Of a DNA stretch of 64,000 nucleotides, positions 60,150 to 64,000 are shown one piece after another (position 1 is the stretch's first letter; each line of letters starts with the position of its first letter). The DNA is from Streptomyces marokkonensis. Its GTDB lineage: Bacteria; Actinomycetota; Actinomycetes; Streptomycetales; Streptomycetaceae. The translations under genes were made by a program, and so were the position numbers. The notes under the pieces were generated by a model, which was given only the letters and a program-made list of their open reading frames with translations, was not told where the DNA came from and searched no databases. Where the stretch lies: positions 1 to 64,000 of the forward strand of contig NZ_VSKS01000001.1 in NCBI RefSeq assembly GCF_008312835.1. The letters are read 5' to 3'.

Positions 60150-62114
60150 ATGCACACGACTTCCGCACCGGCCGACCGTTCGAGCCCCGTGGTTCCGCAC
60201 CAGGAGGGGAAGCCGCCCGGCGCCGAGTGGCCCGGGGACACCGCTGTCTGCCCCTTGGAGCATCCCGATCCGCACAGGGTGGCGCAGGCGGCGGCCGTGG
60301 AGAACCTTCTGCGCTGCTGGGTACGGGAAACGGGACTCCCCGCGCCGGACGCCGGCATCCTGCGCGTTCCCCTGCCGGCCAGCGGCACGGCCCTGCTCGT
60401 CCCCGTCCTGTACCGGTCCCCGACAGGATGGCACCGTTTCGGGCTTCCCCGGCTGGCCGGGGCCCCGGATCCCGCCCCGCCGGTCGACGCCGTCCTGCTG
60501 GCGGCCCTCCTCGGCAGAGAGAACGCGGGCCCGCCGGACCCAGCATGTCCACCGCCCGGTGACGGCACCGGCCTCGCCCCCGGCGTTCCGCCGGCCGGTG
60601 ACGGCGCCGACCGGGCCTCCGGGCTTCCGCCGGCCGGTGACGGCACCGGCCTCGCCCCAGCGCCCGCGCCGGCCGGAGCCTGCGCCGACCTTGTCACGCG
60701 TGTCGCCGATTCCGTCCGGCGCGTCGCCACCTTCGTCACCGACCGGCGGAAGAACCCGGCCGACCACTCCGACCTCTTCCTCGCCGCCGAACAGGCCCTC
60801 GTCCTCGGACATCCGCTGCACCCGGACCCGAAGAGCCGCGAGGGCCTGTCCGACACGGAGGCCGAGCACTACTCACCCGAGCTGCGCGGCTCCTTCCCGT
60901 TGCACTGGATCGCGGTCGCCCCCTCGCTGCTCGCCACCGACTCCGCCTGGACCGAGCGGGGACGTCCCGTCACCGCGCCGCGCCTCACCACCCGGCTCGC
61001 CGGCACCGGACTGCACCTGCCCGACGGACACGCGGCCCTGCCCGTGCACCCCTGGCAGCTGCGCCGGCTCCACCACCGTCCGGGCACCGCGGCCCTGCTG
61101 GACGCCGGACTGCTCCGCGACCTCGGCAGCCACGGCGCCCCCTGGCACGCCACCTCCTCCGTGCGCACCGTCCACCGGGCCGGTGCCCCGGCCATGCTCA
61201 AGCTGTCGCTGGCCCTGCGCATCACCAACTCCCTCCGGGAGAACCTGCGCAAGGAACTCCACCGCGGCGTCGAGGTCCACCGTCTGCTGCGCACCGGACT
61301 GTCCCAGCAATGGCGTGCCGTGCACCCCGGCTTCGACATCGTCCGCGACCCGGCCTGGATCGCCGTGAACGGACCGGACGGTGACCCCGTGCCCGGGCTC
61401 GACGCCGTGATCCGGCACAACCCGTTCCGGCCGCACGACGACGTCGGCTGCCTCGCCGGACTCCTCTCGCCGCGCCCCCGTGCCCGCGGCCCCATGAGAT
61501 CCCGGCTGGCCGAACTCGTCACCCGCCTCGCCGCCCGTACGGGACGGCCGCCGGGAGCCGTCGCCGCCGAGTGGTTCCTGCGCTACCTCGAACAGGTGGT
61601 GCGGCCCGTGCTGTGGCTGGACGGAGCGGCCGGCATCGCCCTGGAGGCACACCAGCAGAACACCCTGCTCGTGCTGGACGCCGACGGCTGGCCGGCGGGC
61701 GGCCGCTACCGGGACAACCAGGGCTACTACTTCCGCCCGTCGCGCCGCGCGGAACTCGACGCCCGGCTGCCCGGTGTCGGCGAGCACAGCGACACCTTCG
61801 TCTCCGACGAGGTCACCGACGAACGCTTCGCCTACTACCTGGCCGTCAACAACGTCTTCGGTCTCGTCGGCGCCCTCGGCTCCCAGCGCCTCGCCGACGA
61901 ACGGCTGCTGCTGGCCGCCTTCCGCCGGTTCCTCGCCGACGTCTCCACCGGTCCGGCCCGGACACGGGGCACGCTGCCCGCCCGCCTGCTCGACTCACCC
62001 GTCCTGCGCTGCAAGGCCAACCTGCTCACCCGGCTGCACGGCCTCGACGAACTCGTCGGCCCGGTCGACACCCAGTCCGTCTACGTCACCATCGCCAACC
62101 CGCTGCACGCATGA
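60150..62114 (+). CDS. IucA/IucC-family NIS siderophore synthetase
   Basis: A 654-residue ATP-dependent amide/ester synthetase that joins a carboxylate to an amine or alcohol. Family motifs: LVLGHPLHPDPKSREGL (His-Pro-x-His-Pro-x-x-Lys), HPWQLRRL, LKLSLALRITNSLRENL, EAHQQNTLLVL, and the RDNQGYYFRP loop. At 600-620 for most, the extra length comes from a 39-bp repeat insert at about residues 133-171. ATGA overlap with the acyltransferase. No aminotransferase or decarboxylase lies before it in this window. Confidence 0.9.
   Translation: MHTTSAPADRSSPVVPHQEGKPPGAEWPGDTAVCPLEHPDPHRVAQAAAVENLLRCWVRETGLPAPDAGILRVPLPASGTALLVPVLYRSPTGWHRFGLPRLAGAPDPAPPVDAVLLAALLGRENAGPPDPACPPPGDGTGLAPGVPPAGDGADRASGLPPAGDGTGLAPAPAPAGACADLVTRVADSVRRVATFVTDRRKNPADHSDLFLAAEQALVLGHPLHPDPKSREGLSDTEAEHYSPELRGSFPLHWIAVAPSLLATDSAWTERGRPVTAPRLTTRLAGTGLHLPDGHAALPVHPWQLRRLHHRPGTAALLDAGLLRDLGSHGAPWHATSSVRTVHRAGAPAMLKLSLALRITNSLRENLRKELHRGVEVHRLLRTGLSQQWRAVHPGFDIVRDPAWIAVNGPDGDPVPGLDAVIRHNPFRPHDDVGCLAGLLSPRPRARGPMRSRLAELVTRLAARTGRPPGAVAAEWFLRYLEQVVRPVLWLDGAAGIALEAHQQNTLLVLDADGWPAGGRYRDNQGYYFRPSRRAELDARLPGVGEHSDTFVSDEVTDERFAYYLAVNNVFGLVGALGSQRLADERLLLAAFRRFLADVSTGPARTRGTLPARLLDSPVLRCKANLLTRLHGLDELVGPVDTQSVYVTIANPLHA
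60546..60662 (+). repeat. 39-bp coding minisatellite in the siderophore synthetase
   Basis: Three units of 13 codons, P-P-x-G-D-G-x-x-x-A-x-G-x, at 60546, 60585 and 60624, then a degenerate fourth. Each is in frame, so copy-number change would alter linker length but not the frame. Confidence 0.8.
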
Positions 62115-62680
62115 GCCCCGGCCACATCGCCGACTGGGGTCCGGCCCGCACACCCGCGGGCCCGTTCCGGCTCGTCCCCGTCCAGGTGGAACGGGATCTG
62201 CCCCTTCTGGCACGGTGGATGAACGACCCGGCCGTCGCCGCGTTCTGGGAACTGTCCGGACCGCCGGCGCTGACCGCGGACCACGTACGCGCCCAGCTCA
62301 CCGGCGACGGCCGCAGCGTCCCGTGCCTGGGTGTCCTCGACGGTACGCCGATGAGCTACTGGGAGATCTACCGCGCCGATCTCGATCCCCTGGCCCGCCA
62401 CTATCCGTCCCGGCCCCACGACACCGGACTCCACGTCCTCATCGGCGCCGCCCGTGACCGGGGCCGGGGCCTCGGCAGCCTCCTGCTCAGGACGGTCGCC
62501 GACCTCGTCCTCGACAACCGGCCCGCCTCTCCCCGCGTGGTCGCCGAACCCGACCTGCGGAACACGCCCTCCGTCACCGCGTTCCTGAATGCGGGCTTCC
62601 GCTTCTCCGCCGAGGCCGATCTGCCCGGCAAGCGCGCCGCCCTCATGATCCGGGACCGCTCCCTGCGCCGACTGCTCTAG
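62111..62680 (+). CDS. GNAT acyltransferase of the siderophore locus (IucB/RhbD-like)
   Basis: A 189-residue GNAT protein. FRLVPVQVERDLPLLARWMNDPAVAAFWEL, DTGLHVLIGAARDRGRGLGSLLL (acetyl-CoA binding) and RVVAEPDLRNTPSVTAFLNAGF match the siderophore N-acyltransferase class that acylates hydroxylated lysine or ornithine-type amines. ATGA overlap with the synthetase. Confidence 0.85.
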   Translation: MSPGHIADWGPARTPAGPFRLVPVQVERDLPLLARWMNDPAVAAFWELSGPPALTADHVRAQLTGDGRSVPCLGVLDGTPMSYWEIYRADLDPLARHYPSRPHDTGLHVLIGAARDRGRGLGSLLLRTVADLVLDNRPASPRVVAEPDLRNTPSVTAFLNAGFRFSAEADLPGKRAALMIRDRSLRRLL

Positions 62681-62803
62681 CGCCGTCACCGTTCTCACCC
62701 GTACGACTCCCTTCCCCCGACCGAGGAGCCTCGTCTTGATCGCGTCCCCAGCCCTCGCGGTGATCGCACGAATGTCAGCGCCGGGTCGTAGGGTGGTCGC
62801 GCT

Positions 62804-64000
62804 ATGACGAAGCCCTCACTCCCCGAACTCCTCCATGCCGCCGTCGCAGCCGTCGGCGGCACGGAGCGCCCCGGCCAGGTGGCCATGGCCGAAGCCGTCG
62901 CCGAGGCGATCGACGACGGCTCCCATCTGCTGGTCCAGGCCGGCACCGGCACCGGAAAGTCCCTGGGCTACCTGGTGCCCGCGCTCGCGCACGGGGAGAG
63001 GGTGGTGGTGGCGACGGCGACCCTGGCCCTGCAGCGCCAGCTCGTTGAGCGGGACCTGCCGCGCACGGTGGAATCCCTGCACCCGCTGCTGCGCCGGCGC
63101 CCCGAGTTCGCGATGCTCAAGGGCCGCTCCAACTATCTGTGTCTGCACCGGCTCCACGAGGGTGTTCCGCAGGACGAGGAGGAAGGGCTGTTCGACCAGT
63201 TCGAGGCGGCCGCCCCCACCAGCAGACTGGGCCAGGACCTGCTGCGCCTGCGCGACTGGTCGGACGGGACGGAGACCGGCGACCGGGACGATCTGACCCC
63301 GGGCGTGTCCGACCGCGCCTGGTCCCAGGTGTCGGTGTCGTCGCGGGAGTGCCTGGGTGCCACGAAGTGCGCCTACGGTGCCGAGTGCTTCGCCGAGAGC
63401 GCCCGTGAGCGCGCGAAACTGGCCGAGGTGGTCGTCACCAATCACGCCCTGCTCGCGATCGACGCCATCGAGGGCGCGCCGGTGCTCCCGCAGCACGAGG
63501 TGCTGATCGTCGACGAGGCCCATGAGCTGGTCTCCCGGGTCACCGGGGTCGCCACCGGGGAGCTCACCCCCGGGCAGGTCAACCGCGCGGTGCGGCGCGC
63601 CGCGAAGCTGGTCGACGAGAAGGCGGCGGACCAGCTCCAGACCGCCGCCGAGGGGTTCGAACGGCTGATGGAGCTGGCCCTCCCGGGCCGGCTGGAGGAG
63701 ATCCCGGAGGACCTCGGCTACGCGCTCATGGCGCTGCGCGATGCCTGCCGGACGGTCATCTCCGCGATCGGGAGCACCCGCGACAAGTCCGTCCAGGACG
63801 AGGACGCGGTCCGCAAACAGGCGCTGGCCTCCGTGGAGAGCGTGCACGACGTGGCGGAGCGGATCACGAACGGTTCCGAATGGGACGTCGTCTGGTACGA
63901 GCGTCACGACCGCTTCGGCGCGTCCCTGCGTGTGGCGCCCATGTCCGTCTCGGGCCTGCTGCGCGAGAAGCTGTTCACCGACCGTTCCGTGGTGCTGACG
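62804..64000 (+). CDS. dinG: DinG-family DNA helicase, 3' end beyond window
   Basis: The first 399 residues of an XPD-like iron-sulfur helicase. Walker A LLVQAGTGTGKSLGYLVPA, four cluster cysteines in NYLCLHRL, RECLGATKCAYGAECF, DEAH box LIVDEAHELVSR. It unwinds DNA 5'-3' and resolves R-loops. ATG at 62804. No SOS box was seen in its upstream 120 bases. Confidence 0.92.
   Translation, partial: MTKPSLPELLHAAVAAVGGTERPGQVAMAEAVAEAIDDGSHLLVQAGTGTGKSLGYLVPALAHGERVVVATATLALQRQLVERDLPRTVESLHPLLRRRPEFAMLKGRSNYLCLHRLHEGVPQDEEEGLFDQFEAAAPTSRLGQDLLRLRDWSDGTETGDRDDLTPGVSDRAWSQVSVSSRECLGATKCAYGAECFAESARERAKLAEVVVTNHALLAIDAIEGAPVLPQHEVLIVDEAHELVSRVTGVATGELTPGQVNRAVRRAAKLVDEKAADQLQTAAEGFERLMELALPGRLEEIPEDLGYALMALRDACRTVISAIGSTRDKSVQDEDAVRKQALASVESVHDVAERITNGSEWDVVWYERHDRFGASLRVAPMSVSGLLREKLFTDRSVVLT

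Noticed and set aside
62684-62803. LexA box for dinG
   Set aside because: No GAAC-N4-GTTC-like element was seen between the acyltransferase and dinG.

Overview
This is high-GC actinobacterial chromosome with strong third-position GC bias, frequent GTG starts, no IS elements, no CRISPR and no phage genes. Gene content and order match the core arm of a Streptomyces chromosome: osaC/osaA/osaB, ftsK, rimO-pgsA-cinA-clgR, dpsB, nei-lhr, recA-recX, gluABCD with gluR-gluK, miaB-miaA-dapF, rshA, hflX, an NIS siderophore locus and dinG. Gene symbols taken from S. coelicolor rest on remembered family and order resemblance; no database search was run.

Layout. 1-1.1 kb: the 3' part of a 5S rRNA gene closing an rRNA operon, its terminator, a DegT-type aminotransferase reduced to a 225-residue remnant without the PLP lysine, and tRNA-Thr(GGT). 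1.1-10.7 kb: an osmoadaptation block with the multidomain RsbW/PP2C protein OsaC, the giant poly-HAMP hybrid kinase OsaA and the output-less receiver OsaB. 10.9-18.2 kb: FtsK translocase, a RodZ-like HTH membrane protein, and rimO, pgsA and cinA coupled by 4-bp overlaps, followed by clgR. 18.4-24.9 kb: dpsB, a small membrane protein, and lhr-nei DNA repair genes on the minus strand. 25-29.5 kb: an AraC regulator with AzlC/AzlD amino-acid exporters, an alpha/alpha-toroid protein, DUF3046 and an AI-2E-type permease. 29.5-33.2 kb: recA-recX behind a LexA-type box, then a DUF4397 exoprotein and class F sortase pair.

33.4-36.3 kb is the least familiar part: two paralogous UspA-like small proteins, each preceded by the same palindromic operator and -35 element, flanking a divergently transcribed winged-helix regulator and translationally coupled to a TerC-family membrane protein. 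36.4-45.1 kb: an FAD hydroxylase, the gluABCD glutamate importer and the divergent gluR-gluK two-component system, with candidate operators in the shared intergenic region, then an orphan TAXI-type binding protein. 45.2-57.2 kb: a MazG-like protein, miaB, a LigB-fold protein that has lost its metal-binding histidines, two small minus-strand proteins, miaA, a membrane protein, dapF, rshA, an M1 aminopeptidase and hflX. 57.2-64 kb: two tandem paralogous secreted serine proteases, a two-gene siderophore locus (IucA/IucC synthetase plus acyltransferase) and the 5' two-thirds or so of dinG.

Most genes are housekeeping or stress genes. The more unusual observations are the UspA-like/regulator/TerC module with its repeated operator, the LigB-fold pseudoenzyme, the retained aminotransferase remnant, the 276-bp-periodic HAMP array, and the candidate GluR operators.
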